64,000 bases of DNA from Vulcanimicrobiota bacterium (GTDB lineage: Bacteria; Vulcanimicrobiota; Vulcanimicrobiia; Vulcanimicrobiales; Vulcanimicrobiaceae), in the NCBI GenBank assembly GCA_003151115.1, contig PLWS01000007.1, positions 1 through 64,000 of the forward strand, given 5' to 3'. This document shows, piece after piece, positions 7,983 through 16,594 of this stretch. The notes under the pieces were generated by a model. It was not told where the DNA came from and searched no databases. It worked only from the letters and a program-made list of their open reading frames with translations. Positions within the stretch are counted from its first letter, which is position 1. Every line of letters begins with the position of its first letter. The translations under genes were made by a program, and so were the position numbers.

Positions 7983-8313
7983 GCGGGACCTTTACCTTTT
8001 CATAACTAGCGTTGGAGCGTGATGTAGCGACCTTTTACCCCGCTTATTGCTTCATTACGCCGCCGGGCGTTGCAAAGCAGCGCCGTCTGGTCAAGCTCCG
8101 CTGGGTTGCTCGGTGGAAGACTGGAAGACTGGCGGGAAAGTGTAGGTTGTCCCGTACTCGTCCCATAGCGGCCGCCGCATTCCAGCGACGTGCCAAATCG
8201 TTCGGACGCCGGGCCGGTTGTATGCCGCTTCGGCCTACCTAGTTCCAGCTCGTTCCGGCTGGTTTGTGTAGCGTTTGTGTATCGCCTGTGGCCCTCTTTG
8301 TGGTTGCTAGAGA
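7983..8313. other. Intergenic region without supported genes
   Basis: No gene could be supported on either strand. Short frames here lack start signals or family resemblance. The region leads into the second tRNA-Glu-like remnant at 8314. Confidence 0.4.
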
Positions 8314-8480
8314 CCAACGGGAATCGAATCGGTCAAGTAGGGATTACTGAAGGTCGCCATCGGCTGTCAACGAGCGTGCGATCGAGGCTTGGTGGCCGCG
8401 TTGGGTCAGCCTTGGGCATGGGCGGTTGCTACCGACTGCAACCAAATTGCAACCAATTTTTTAGTGTGCCACTTTGCGGC
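8314..8480. repeat. Diverged att-flanking direct repeat, copy 2, with tRNA-Glu-like remnant
   Basis: The block begins with CCAACGGGAATCGAATCGG, which overlaps the T-arm sequence of the tRNA-Glu gene at 9327-9401. It continues as a homolog of 3027-3190, including the TGCAACC-AAAT-TGCAACC pair near its right end. It separates the ars/DUF2252/tag segment from the higBA segment, suggesting two successive integrations. Confidence 0.6.
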
Positions 8481-8550
8481 AAACACTGAGCGCCAGCCAG
8501 GCAAAAGGTTTTGGCGGGGAAAGTCTAGGTCACGCGTCGCCCTAAGGCTC

Positions 8551-8856
8551 TCAGGAGGCCTTCTGTCGCGCGATGGCCTGATGCAAGTCCCAATCCGCTT
8601 GCAACCGAATCCAAAACTGCGGCGACATCTTCAGAAAACGGGCGAGGCGCAACGCCGTATCGGCAGTGATCGCGCGCTTCCCGAGCACAATCTCGTTCAG
8701 GCGATTCAGGGAAATTCCGAGCCGGCGGGCCACGTCCACCTGGCTGAGCCGGCGCGGCTTGAGAAACTCCTCGAACAGCATCTCGCCCGGAGGAATAGCA
8801 GGCCCCAACCACCGTGCGTCCCTAGTGATAATCTTCGACGCAGACTTCTTGCGCAT
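8551..8856 (-). CDS. higA: HigA-type antitoxin (XRE/VapI family)
   Basis: This 101-residue helix-turn-helix protein shows the HigA pattern: IPPGEMLFEEFLKPRRLSQ, then VARRLGISLNRLNEIVLGKR (recognition helix) and ADTALRLARFLKMSPQFWI. HigA neutralises the HigB toxin and represses the operon. The higB frame ends inside the start of higA (8822-8856 shared), giving the toxin-first order typical of higBA. The pair lies between the second tRNA-Glu-like remnant and the intact tRNA gene, so it may stabilise the island. Confidence 0.9.
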   Translation of the reverse strand: MRKKSASKIITRDARWLGPAIPPGEMLFEEFLKPRRLSQVDVARRLGISLNRLNEIVLGKRAITADTALRLARFLKMSPQFWIRLQADWDLHQAIARQKAS

Positions 8857-9112
8857 GTCCTTCCTCCCATCGGAACGTCACTCGAAAGCGATCGTTGATC
8901 CGAATACTATAGCGTCCCGTCCTATCGCCCTTCAGCCGCTCGAGCCGGTTTCCGGCCGGCACCTTGAGATCGTCGAGCACGATCGCGACATCGAGCATTT
9001 TGAGTTTCCGTTGCACACCGCGCCAAAGCTCGCGCGGAATCTTACGAGCGGCACGCGTATCCCGTTCGCGAAACAGATCGGCGCTGGTCGCGTCGCTGAA
9101 AGATTGAATCAC
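8822..9112 (-). CDS. higB: HigB-type mRNA-interferase toxin (RelE superfamily)
   Basis: The 96-residue protein matches HigB, a ribosome-dependent mRNA-cleaving toxin. Seen are RELWRGVQRKLKMLDVA, DDLKVPAGNRLERLKGDR and the C-terminal core YSIRINDRFRVTFRWEEG, followed by VCVEDYH with the terminal catalytic-type His. Length is normal for the family. It is first in the higBA operon, with an operator palindrome in the promoter about 20 bases upstream. Confidence 0.9.
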   Translation of the reverse strand: MIQSFSDATSADLFRERDTRAARKIPRELWRGVQRKLKMLDVAIVLDDLKVPAGNRLERLKGDRTGRYSIRINDRFRVTFRWEEGHAQEVCVEDYH

Positions 9113-9131
9113 CGGATCGGCTCTTCTTTAC

Positions 9132-9161
9132 ATATTACACGACTAGCGTGTAAATCGTCAA
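9132..9161 (-). promoter_or_regulatory. higBA promoter and palindromic operator
   Basis: Minus-strand -35 TTGACG (9161-9156) and -10 TAATAT (9137-9132) are 18 bases apart. A perfect inverted repeat TTACAC-N7-GTGTAA (9135-9153) fills the spacer and overlaps the -10 box. This is a natural binding site for HigA or the HigBA complex. Confidence 0.65.
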
Positions 9162-9304
9162 GACCAAAGAAGTCGCCGTCAAATAGCCTCGTACTGTGAG
9201 GGTTTCGGTCTGCCGGCACCTCGCTCGGTGTCGGCAAGAATCGCCCGGCCAAGCGATCCTTCAGTACTTGGAACACTGGCGGCCTTGGAGCCAAAAATAG
9301 AAAA

Positions 9305-9320
9305 GCCCATGGTTACGGGC
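9305..9320 (-). terminator. Weak terminator downstream of tRNA-Glu
   Basis: A short GCCC/GGGC stem (9305-9308 with 9317-9320) is followed on the minus strand by T-rich sequence. It sits directly after the tRNA 3' end. Confidence 0.4.
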
Positions 9321-9326
9321 CCGGAT

Positions 9327-9401
9327 TGGTAGCGCCAACGGGAATCGAACCCGTCTTTCCGCCTTGAAAGGGCGATGTCCTAACCGATAGACGATGGCGC
9401 C
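9327..9401 (-). tRNA. tRNA-Glu (anticodon UUC)
   Basis: The minus strand folds into a complete cloverleaf. The acceptor GGCGCCA pairs with TGGCGCT (with one G-U at the end) and the D-arm is GTC...GAC. The anticodon loop is CTTTCAA with TTC, the T-arm is GACGG-TTCGATT-type-CCCGT, and CCA is encoded. Copies of its 3' end at 3014-3041 and, shorter, at 8314-8332 indicate it has served as an integration site. Confidence 0.93.
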
Positions 9402-9507
9402 TCGATGCGGCCTCGTTACTACAACACGGGATTGAGCGGGCTGTCAACAATGTGTCCGGGTGCGCCCGGCGAGGATGCCAGGGCGAGCGGGGTAGAAATG
9501 GCTTCTT

Positions 9508-10389
9508 ATGACCATCATTTTCGCGATCGCGTTCTCACTAACGACGGGCGTACCGCATACGGTGGTGCCGTCCACTTTTGTGGCGGGACGGGTGTTTGCG
9601 ACGCCGCTGGTATCGAACTCTTTGCGGCGCATGGTGCTATGGCTAGACACGGATGGCGCGGGCTTCATACGGAGTAAGGCGGTGAGCGAACTGCGGCTGC
9701 AGACAACCACGATCAAAGGAAAGGCTGCGGCGTATCTTCCCAGATTCGATACGCTCGAGTTTCCTTCAATCAGCGCCGATCGCGGGGCGCTGCCCGTGTT
9801 AGATGAAGCGGACGTGGGCAATAAACCCATGTATTCGGAAATCGATGGTCAGCTCGGTGCATCGTGGTTTGTCGATCGTATCTGGACGATCGATTATGTG
9901 AACCATCAAGTGTGGCTGGATCACGCGGCGCCGTCATACCATTCGGCCGACGCGGTTCCGCTAATCTACGACAGCACGCACCGCTATCCGCGAGTGCAGC
10001 TCAGCATTGACGGCGCCACATATCTAGGCGCGCTCGACACGGCGGCGACAATTGCCCTATCCGAGAAAGGCGCTTCGTTCGTTGGGGACGGTTTGCCACA
10101 AGTGCGAGCGACAAGCTTTGTACGGCGATCCACAGTTGCGGGTTGGCACGCGGCGCATCCGGAGTGGGCGTACCTCGCCGAGGCGGGAATCGGACCAGGC
10201 GTTTCGCTGATTCGCGTCCCCGAAGTGCGTGCGAATCGAGTAGTATTTCACAATGTTTGGTTCACGGCGCGGGCCAATGACGATGTGTTCGCGGGCAAAT
10301 CCGTGGATGTGGAACTCGGGCCGACGGCGTATGGGCGCTGCAGCGTATTGCTCGATTACGTGCACGATGTTTCGGCGTTTCAATGTTAG
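9508..10389 (+). CDS. Secreted protein, possibly retropepsin-like aspartic protease
   Basis: The 293-residue protein begins with a hydrophobic signal-like segment. Two stretches resemble the Asp-containing strands of retropepsin-like folds: RMVLWLDTDGAGFIRS near residue 41 and YLGALDTAATIALSEKG near 171. DGQLGASWF near 113 also resembles the segment preceding the flap. Similar two-lobed aspartyl-protease-like proteins exist in soil bacteria. However, the first site reads DTD rather than DTG or DSG, so activity is uncertain. It stands between two tRNA genes of opposite orientation with no operon partner. Confidence 0.5.
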   Translation: MTIIFAIAFSLTTGVPHTVVPSTFVAGRVFATPLVSNSLRRMVLWLDTDGAGFIRSKAVSELRLQTTTIKGKAAAYLPRFDTLEFPSISADRGALPVLDEADVGNKPMYSEIDGQLGASWFVDRIWTIDYVNHQVWLDHAAPSYHSADAVPLIYDSTHRYPRVQLSIDGATYLGALDTAATIALSEKGASFVGDGLPQVRATSFVRRSTVAGWHAAHPEWAYLAEAGIGPGVSLIRVPEVRANRVVFHNVWFTARANDDVFAGKSVDVELGPTAYGRCSVLLDYVHDVSAFQC

Positions 10390-10412
10390 GAGAAAGATGG
10401 CGCTGAGGGGCT

Positions 10413-10484
10413 TGGGCCCGGCAGGATTCGAACCTGCGCGCAACCAGTTATGAGCCGGCCGCTCTACCGCTGAGCTACGGGCCC
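10413..10484 (-). tRNA. tRNA with CAU anticodon (Met, possibly Ile2)
   Basis: The minus strand gives acceptor GGGCCCG/CGGGCCC, D-arm GCTCAGCGGTAGAGC, anticodon loop CTCATAA (CAT) and T-arm GCAGG-TTCGAAT-CCTGC. The 3' CCA is not encoded, unlike the neighbouring tRNA-Glu. It is not an initiator by acceptor pairing (G1-C72 paired). Elongator Met is most likely; lysidine-modified Ile2 cannot be excluded. Confidence 0.9.
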
Positions 10485-10509
10485 CCAGCGCCTCCAACGT
10501 CCGGTCTTC

Positions 10510-10950
10510 TCATTTCGTTCGACTCCTCACTGCCGGGATGACGCGCGGAGCAACGTCGTTCACGGAGACATTGAACGCATAACAGGTCCGGCCTGGGCCG
10601 TGCGGCCAGTTGAACGGACGCGACGAAGAAATGCGCTCAGGGTCAGCCGCCAAAGCGAAGTGCGCGCATAACGCATAATGCCGCGCGTCAATTCTTTGAA
10701 ATTCGTAGCCGCGCCCAGTAGCGGGGTCGCGCTCGGCCAGATCGCCCGGTAGGACTTTGGGGAGGCTGTCCGTCGTGTCGCCGAAACGGTTGTGCATTCC
10801 CGAAGCGATGTTGTCGAGATCGGTTATACGCTGTTGGTCGAGCGCGATGAGCCGCGCGTGGCTCGGAGGACCGATGACAAGGAAGGCGAGTACCAACCCC
10901 AGCGCCACGATGACGCACGCTGCGACACCGAAAATGCGGTCAAGTTTCAC
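10510..10950 (-). CDS. Single-span membrane protein, partner of DUF5671-like gene
   Basis: The 146-residue protein has one N-terminal membrane segment (residues about 7-28) and a soluble outer domain with two Cys (YALCAHF and GRTCYAFNV) that may pair. The layout resembles a type-IV-pilin-like or prepilin-like short protein, but no cleavage motif is clear. Its ATG overlaps the stop of the upstream DUF5671-like membrane gene (ATGA), so the two are probably co-translated and work together. Confidence 0.6.
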   Translation of the reverse strand: MKLDRIFGVAACVIVALGLVLAFLVIGPPSHARLIALDQQRITDLDNIASGMHNRFGDTTDSLPKVLPGDLAERDPATGRGYEFQRIDARHYALCAHFALAADPERISSSRPFNWPHGPGRTCYAFNVSVNDVAPRVIPAVRSRTK

Positions 10951-11615
10951 GACTGCGTGGTGGGAGCGTCGATCGTTTTCAAATAGTAGAGAAAGACACC
11001 GCCGCCGAGTACGAGCAGCACGAACGAGTCTAGTACGAACCGGATCGTGAGCTCGCCGCGGAGCAATGCGCTAATAAACCAGACACCATCGAGTAATACG
11101 ACGATCGCGGCGATAACGAGCGCCAGATATGTGAGCCATCGGCGCACGCCGGAGTCATAAAGGTCCGGACGCTTTGAGAGTTCGCGATTGATGAGCGTGT
11201 GGACAAAGACAAACACGGGGAAGGCGATCACAACGACGGCAACCTGCCATGAGATCTGGTCGCGCAAGGATTCTGCATAATACGGCGTCTGCGTCGCGTC
11301 CGGAAATGCGCGCGCGATCAAAATATAAAAGACTTGGCCAAGCGCCACGGTCCAAAATCCCAGCGTAATGAAATTCAATAAGTAGTAAAACGCGTCTCTC
11401 GCATTTTCGACATGACCCGACCGTACGGGCACGGGCATGCCCAGCGCCTCGGCATAATACGCCGAAAAGGCAGCGTAGACGCGCCGTTCGGACCAGCCCC
11501 GCTGGCACAGTAGCGCGACGATAAACTCGTCGTTGACCCCCTGCCTTTTGGCCGCCCGGATGAACTCTAAAAGGCCGGGATCGAAGGTTGCAGGCGTACT
11601 CACGAAAAAAGGCAT
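10947..11615 (-). CDS. DUF5671-like integral membrane protein
   Basis: The protein has about 222 residues. A short N-terminal domain (LLEFIRAAKRQGVNDEFIVA and LCQRGWSERRVYAAFSAYY) resembles a SHOCT-like or tail helix pair. Five hydrophobic segments follow, including DAFYYLLNFITLGFWTVALG, characteristic of DUF5671 proteins. I prefer ATG 11615 to the upstream ATG 11654 because the extra residues are Arg-rich and unlike the rest. It forms a two-gene unit with 10510-10950. Function is not known. Confidence 0.65.
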   Translation of the reverse strand: MPFFVSTPATFDPGLLEFIRAAKRQGVNDEFIVALLCQRGWSERRVYAAFSAYYAEALGMPVPVRSGHVENARDAFYYLLNFITLGFWTVALGQVFYILIARAFPDATQTPYYAESLRDQISWQVAVVVIAFPVFVFVHTLINRELSKRPDLYDSGVRRWLTYLALVIAAIVVLLDGVWFISALLRGELTIRFVLDSFVLLVLGGGVFLYYLKTIDAPTTQS

Positions 11616-11696
11616 TCGTCGCACGCTGGCCGCCGCCCGCCTGCTAAGAAGCAAGCATGCGAAGTCGGCGGCGCAGATGCCGATGACTTATATACG

Positions 11697-12125
11697 ATGT
11701 TTCATACTATTGTGCTTGGCTTAGCCATGCAGAGCGTCTCGATATCCACGGCCGCAGAGAAGCGCATGCTCGCCGACCTCAACGCCACGCGCGCCCGCGC
11801 CGGTTTGCCCACGCTCAAATTGGACACGCGGTTGACGCAAGTCGCGCGTGCCCACGGAATCGACATGGCGCAGCACAACTACTTCGCGCACGAGTCTCAG
11901 GGCGGGCAATCCCCGTTCGACCGTATGCGGGCCGACCGCATTTCGTTCGGCTGGGCGGGCGAAAATCTCGCCATGAGTCCCGACGAACCGACTGCCTATC
12001 AGGCGCTTCTGCAAAGCCCGGAACACTTGGCGAACATCATGCAACGCCACTTTTCGAAAGTCGGCATCGGCGCGGTGCAAGGACCGGACGGCGAGATGCT
12101 GTTCGTGCAGGACTTCACCAACTAA
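11697..12125 (+). CDS. CAP-domain (SCP/PR1-like) protein
   Basis: The 142-residue protein is a minimal CAP domain. The active-site-like residues are recognisable: His in VARAHGIDMAQHNYFAHES, Glu in WAGENLAMS and His in LLQSPEHLANIM. The terminal strand pair is KVGIGAVQGPDGEMLFVQDF. Bacterial CAP proteins of this size are usually exported; the hydrophobic N-terminus (IVLGLAM) could be a short signal. It is divergent from the DUF5671-like gene and 19 bp ahead of another secreted protein on the same strand. Confidence 0.85.
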   Translation: MFHTIVLGLAMQSVSISTAAEKRMLADLNATRARAGLPTLKLDTRLTQVARAHGIDMAQHNYFAHESQGGQSPFDRMRADRISFGWAGENLAMSPDEPTAYQALLQSPEHLANIMQRHFSKVGIGAVQGPDGEMLFVQDFTN

Positions 12126-12144
12126 CAGCCGTTCTTTTCCGGTC

Positions 12145-12645
12145 ATGAAACGATCAGGATCTCTGGTGCTCGCCGCGCTTGCTTGCTGCATGATCGCGGC
12201 GGCTCCGCGTGCTAGCGCGCCTCCGCCAATCGACGGCATCCGCTGCGAAGGCATGGAAGGCGCCGTCGTTCACATCCACCAGTATCTCGCGCTTTACGAC
12301 GGTTATCAGCGCGTTACGGTTCCGGCGCTGATCGGCATTCACGCCGAATGTCTCTACTGGCTGCACACGCATACCGCCGACGGATTGATCCACGACGAAG
12401 TTCCGATCCACAAGTTTTTTACGCTGGGTAATTTTTTCGACGTTTGGAGGCAGCCGCTGAACTGGTACCAAGCCGGCCCGTTGCGCGCGCGGCCCGGAAC
12501 GAAACTCAAGATCACCGTCGACGGGAAGCCGTTCAAAGGAAATCCGCGCAACATCGAGCTCGACAACCATACCGAGATCATCATAAAAAGTGGTCCACCC
12601 TACATCACGCACCCGCCCCATTACAACTGGGGCAATATGGGCTAG
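12145..12645 (+). CDS. Secreted protein of unknown function
   Basis: The 166-residue protein carries a signal peptide (MKRSGSLVLAALACCMIAAA, cleavage near ASA). The mature part is rich in His, Tyr and Trp: VVHIHQYLALYDG, ECLYWLHTHTADGLIHDEVP and TLGNFFDVWRQPLNW. It ends with LDNHTEIIIKSGPP. Clusters of His (HIH, HTHTxDGxIH) suggest metal binding in a cupredoxin-like or cupin-like fold, but I cannot assign a family. It probably shares a transcript with the CAP-domain gene and ends at a strong terminator. Confidence 0.65.
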   Translation: MKRSGSLVLAALACCMIAAAPRASAPPPIDGIRCEGMEGAVVHIHQYLALYDGYQRVTVPALIGIHAECLYWLHTHTADGLIHDEVPIHKFFTLGNFFDVWRQPLNWYQAGPLRARPGTKLKITVDGKPFKGNPRNIELDNHTEIIIKSGPPYITHPPHYNWGNMG

Positions 12646-12656
12646 CAAAAAGGAAG

Positions 12657-12676
12657 AGGGCCGCTTACGCGGCCCT
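12657..12676. terminator. Bidirectional terminator
   Basis: An 8-bp perfect stem AGGGCCGC/GCGGCCCT with a 4-base TTAC loop lies between convergent genes and is followed by TTTCCCT on the plus strand. Confidence 0.75.
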
Positions 12677-12703
12677 TTCCCTGTCACTACACAACGGATT
12701 GGG

Positions 12704-13717
12704 CTAGTGACACTTCTTGCGGAGCACCGGTTTGCCGCTTGTCGCAGAGGTCCCAACGATGTGATAGGGTCCGGTCGAAGCTCCGAGCACTGCCGTCTTA
12801 TACCAAACGCAGCGCCATTTTCCGACCGGCTGAATCGCGACCGGAAGAACACGCGTCGGCAGTGCCGCGATGCGGCGGCCGCTCGTGGGTCCGGTGGAAG
12901 CGCCGAGCACGTGCGTCGGTGCGCCGGCGGCGCCTCTTCCAACCGGCACAACGCCGGGCCGGAAGCCGCGCACTGTCGTACCGGCATTGGCGCTCCCGCC
13001 GCTACCGTTGCCGCTGTTGACTACGCCCGGCTGTGTGCCGCCGCTCGGGGCAGGAGCTGCGCTATTTGCGATGCCGCCGTGCAACTCGCGGGGCGAGACG
13101 CCACCGCCGGTCTCTTGCGCGATCTGTTCGCCTTTATGGCAACCGCACTTGACGTCCAGCTCCGCAACATCAACGTCCATCTTATGTTTATCGACATCGA
13201 GCTTGTGCTGATCGACGTCCGCCTCGGCCTTACGGCCTTTGGCTTTGTCGATGTCGAGCTGCTGACGGTCGCGGTCGCATTGCTGCCGATCGATGTCAAC
13301 TTTCGCTACGTCGGTATCGAAGTTGGCGAAGTCGTGTTTCTTGGCCCCGTTGGTGTCAACGTCTGCTTTGGCAATCTCCTCGCCTTTGTGGCATTTGCAC
13401 TTGACGTCTAGATTGGCCACATCCACGTCCATCTTAAGTTTATCGACGTCGAGCTTACGCTGGTCGCGGTCCGCCTCGGCTTTGTGGCCTCTGGCTTTGT
13501 CGATGTCGAGCTGTTGACGGTCGCGGTCGCATTGCTGCCGATCGATGTCCACCTTCGCCACATCGGTATCGAAGTTGGATTTGGCGACGCCGAAGTCGGC
13601 CTTTTTGCCCCGCTTGTCGATATCGGCTTTGGCGACATCGTTATCCATTTTATGCCTGTCGATATCCAGCTTGCGCCGATCGGCGTCCGCCTCGGCCGTG
13701 TTCCCATTGGCCTTATC
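12704..13717 (-). CDS. Asp-rich heptad-repeat protein, downstream part after in-frame TAA
   Basis: This is the same reading frame as 13718-14587, directly after a TAA codon; an internal ATG at 13648 could restart it (314 residues). The frame continues the seven-residue pattern hDxDxxx (VDIDRQQ, CDRDRQQ, LDIDKAR, VDKLKMD). It includes a tandem duplication of 84 codons (252 bp, copies near 13246-13497 and 13498-13749). Each unit ends in VKCxCHKGExIA, a possible metal or disulfide site. The C-terminus is Gly/Ser-rich, with LGASTGP repeats and several Cys. Either the TAA is read through, or this part is a dead remnant of a 627-residue protein. Confidence 0.6.
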   Translation of the reverse strand, partial: DKANGNTAEADADRRKLDIDRHKMDNDVAKADIDKRGKKADFGVAKSNFDTDVAKVDIDRQQCDRDRQQLDIDKARGHKAEADRDQRKLDVDKLKMDVDVANLDVKCKCHKGEEIAKADVDTNGAKKHDFANFDTDVAKVDIDRQQCDRDRQQLDIDKAKGRKAEADVDQHKLDVDKHKMDVDVAELDVKCGCHKGEQIAQETGGGVSPRELHGGIANSAAPAPSGGTQPGVVNSGNGSGGSANAGTTVRGFRPGVVPVGRGAAGAPTHVLGASTGPTSGRRIAALPTRVLPVAIQPVGKWRCVWYKTAVLGASTGPYHIVGTSATSGKPVLRKKCH

Positions 13718-14587
13718 TTAATCGAGCTTAGCTTGATCGCGATCGCATTGCGCGCGATCCGCGTCCGCCTTCGCTACGTCCGCATCGATCGCGACCTGTG
13801 AGGTATCTCCCTTGGCTCTATCCGCATTCAATTTGCGCAGATCGCTGTCGGCTTTGCGCCGATCGCTGTCGAGTTTCGCGACGTCGGATTTCTCTCCGAG
13901 CGCGAATTTATCGAACTGATGCTTTTTTTCGAGGTCGAGCGCGACGATTTTTCCGCTTGTTGCGCTAAGCGCCGTCACCTGGACGTTAGATCCCACCTTC
14001 ACGTGCAGGCGGTTCGCCGTTTCGCTGTCGAGCGTGATCAAGCGCGTTTGTCCGCTCTGATCCTGCAGCATGAAGGTATCGCCCGTGCGCGCGGTCACGC
14101 GCATATTGTCTTTCTCGCCGCGAGAACAGACGGCCGTGACCTGCTGACCGTTGGTCGTAAAGAAAATCAAATCACCGCGGCTTTGATGCGCCTTCAACGA
14201 TTCGGCCGCTGCCGATGAGATCGCGAACGTGCGGCTCGAACCGTTGCTCAGTTTGATGTTGACGGCAGCTTTCGCGTTGGCGGGCCCCGTTCCGTTGACG
14301 GTGCCTTCGAATTCGCTTCCTCCACTCCCGTCATCCGTACGGTTCCGCATCATACTGCGGTCGAAGTTACCAGGCGCGGTCTGGGGTTTTCCCATACCGC
14401 CGGGTCCGCGCGACGCAGAGCTGCTGGCGTTCTGTCCGGGCGCGGGCGCGGTTTGCGTCGTTGAGCTGTGTTTGTCGCCGTGATTGCCGCCTTTGTCGGC
14501 CAGTGCAATGCCCGTTGTGCATAGCAAGGCCGCACCTAAGAAGGCCGCTACTAGTTTCTGCGGTCGATACATGCCCTTTGTCTCCAT
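13718..14587 (-). CDS. Secreted Asp-rich heptad-repeat protein, upstream part
   Basis: The protein of 289 residues has a signal peptide ending near IALA-DK, then a low-complexity Ser/Gly/Pro segment. Two related beta-rich domains follow at about 95-160 and 165-225 (EFEGTVNGTGPANAKAAVNI; RVTARTGDTFMLQDQSGQTR), resembling DUF5666-like domains. From about 235 the Asp heptads begin (LDSDRRK, ADSDLRK, ADADRAQ, CDRDQAK). The frame stops at TAA 13718-13720 in the middle of the heptad array and resumes immediately beyond it with DKANGNTAEADADRRKLD. The heptads suggest an acidic coiled coil; cation binding is a guess. Confidence 0.7.
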   Translation of the reverse strand: METKGMYRPQKLVAAFLGAALLCTTGIALADKGGNHGDKHSSTTQTAPAPGQNASSSASRGPGGMGKPQTAPGNFDRSMMRNRTDDGSGGSEFEGTVNGTGPANAKAAVNIKLSNGSSRTFAISSAAAESLKAHQSRGDLIFFTTNGQQVTAVCSRGEKDNMRVTARTGDTFMLQDQSGQTRLITLDSETANRLHVKVGSNVQVTALSATSGKIVALDLEKKHQFDKFALGEKSDVAKLDSDRRKADSDLRKLNADRAKGDTSQVAIDADVAKADADRAQCDRDQAKLD

Positions 14588-14697
14588 TGTGTAGCCGGGG
14601 GGAAGGTTTTCGCATCAAATGTTGCCACAAACAAAGGAAGCGAAACATCGCACGCTATTTTAAAAGCGAGCGAGCTTTCGATTGTCCGGAATGTAGG

Positions 14698-16014
<1,317 letters not shown>

Positions 16015-16473
16015 TTACTTTTCGAAGACCCAGCGCTCGAGATCGTGCCGCCGCGAAACGAAGTCAGACGGTTCGAAGAATATCTTGAGTTCGCGCTCTG
16101 CGCTTTCGTGTGAATCGCTGCCGTGCACGAGATTCCGGCCGATCGTTTGCGCGTAATCGGCGCGGATCGAACCTGGCGCGGCCGCCAGCGGATCGGTCGC
16201 TCCCATCAATTGACGGCAGCCGGCAATCGCCGATTCGCCTTCGACGCACATCGCGATCAGCGGGCCGCTAGTAATGAATTGCACGAGCCCGTCGAAAAAC
16301 GGCTTACCTTTATGCTCCGCGTAGTGTTGGCGCGCGCGTTCGCCGTCGAGCTGCATCATCTTCATTGCCACGATAATGTAGCCGCGCCGTTCCAGCCGCG
16401 AGATGATGTCGCCGGTCACGCCGCGCGAAACGGCGTCGGGTTTGCACAAGAGGAGCGTCCGTTCGATAGCCAT
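16015..16473 (-). CDS. ndk: Nucleoside diphosphate kinase
   Basis: Ndk transfers phosphate between nucleoside triphosphates and diphosphates through a phospho-His intermediate. The 152-residue protein is close to family length. It has [15 protein letters not shown] at the start, [15 protein letters not shown]-type sequence in the middle (here [15 protein letters not shown]), [19 protein letters not shown], and the active-site His in [20 protein letters not shown]. It is first in the ndk-eno unit. Confidence 0.97.
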   Translation of the reverse strand: MAIERTLLLCKPDAVSRGVTGDIISRLERRGYIIVAMKMMQLDGERARQHYAEHKGKPFFDGLVQFITSGPLIAMCVEGESAIAGCRQLMGATDPLAAAPGSIRADYAQTIGRNLVHGSDSHESAERELKIFFEPSDFVSRRHDLERWVFEK

Positions 16474-16504
16474 AGACCGCAGAAGTACGTCCCAGTGTCA
16501 TCGT

Positions 16505-16563
16505 TGTCATCCTGAGCCCGGTCGAAGGACCCTGAGCAGCGCACGAAGTGCGCCTGACGAGGG
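16505..16563. repeat. Palindromic intergenic repeat
   Basis: The segment holds TGTCATCCTGAGCCCGGTCG, then AAGGACCCTGAGCAGCG and an inner palindrome GCGCACGAAGTGCGC. It belongs to the same loose family as the repeats at 19751, 21168, 21506, 24591, 29047 and 30066 (shared TCATCCTGAGC...TCGAAGGA words). It lies between divergent ndk and birA. Confidence 0.65.
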
Positions 16564-16594
16564 CCGCGCGATTTGCAAGAGAACCCGCCCTGCC

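Noticed and set aside
13718-13720. In-frame TAA of the heptad-repeat gene as a selenocysteine-like recoding site
   Set aside because: TAA is not used for selenocysteine and there is no redox motif; only general readthrough or gene splitting remain possible.
13246-13749. 252-bp tandem units considered as a CRISPR or non-coding satellite
   Set aside because: They are coding, in frame, with protein-level heptads; no short repeat/spacer alternation exists here or elsewhere in the window.
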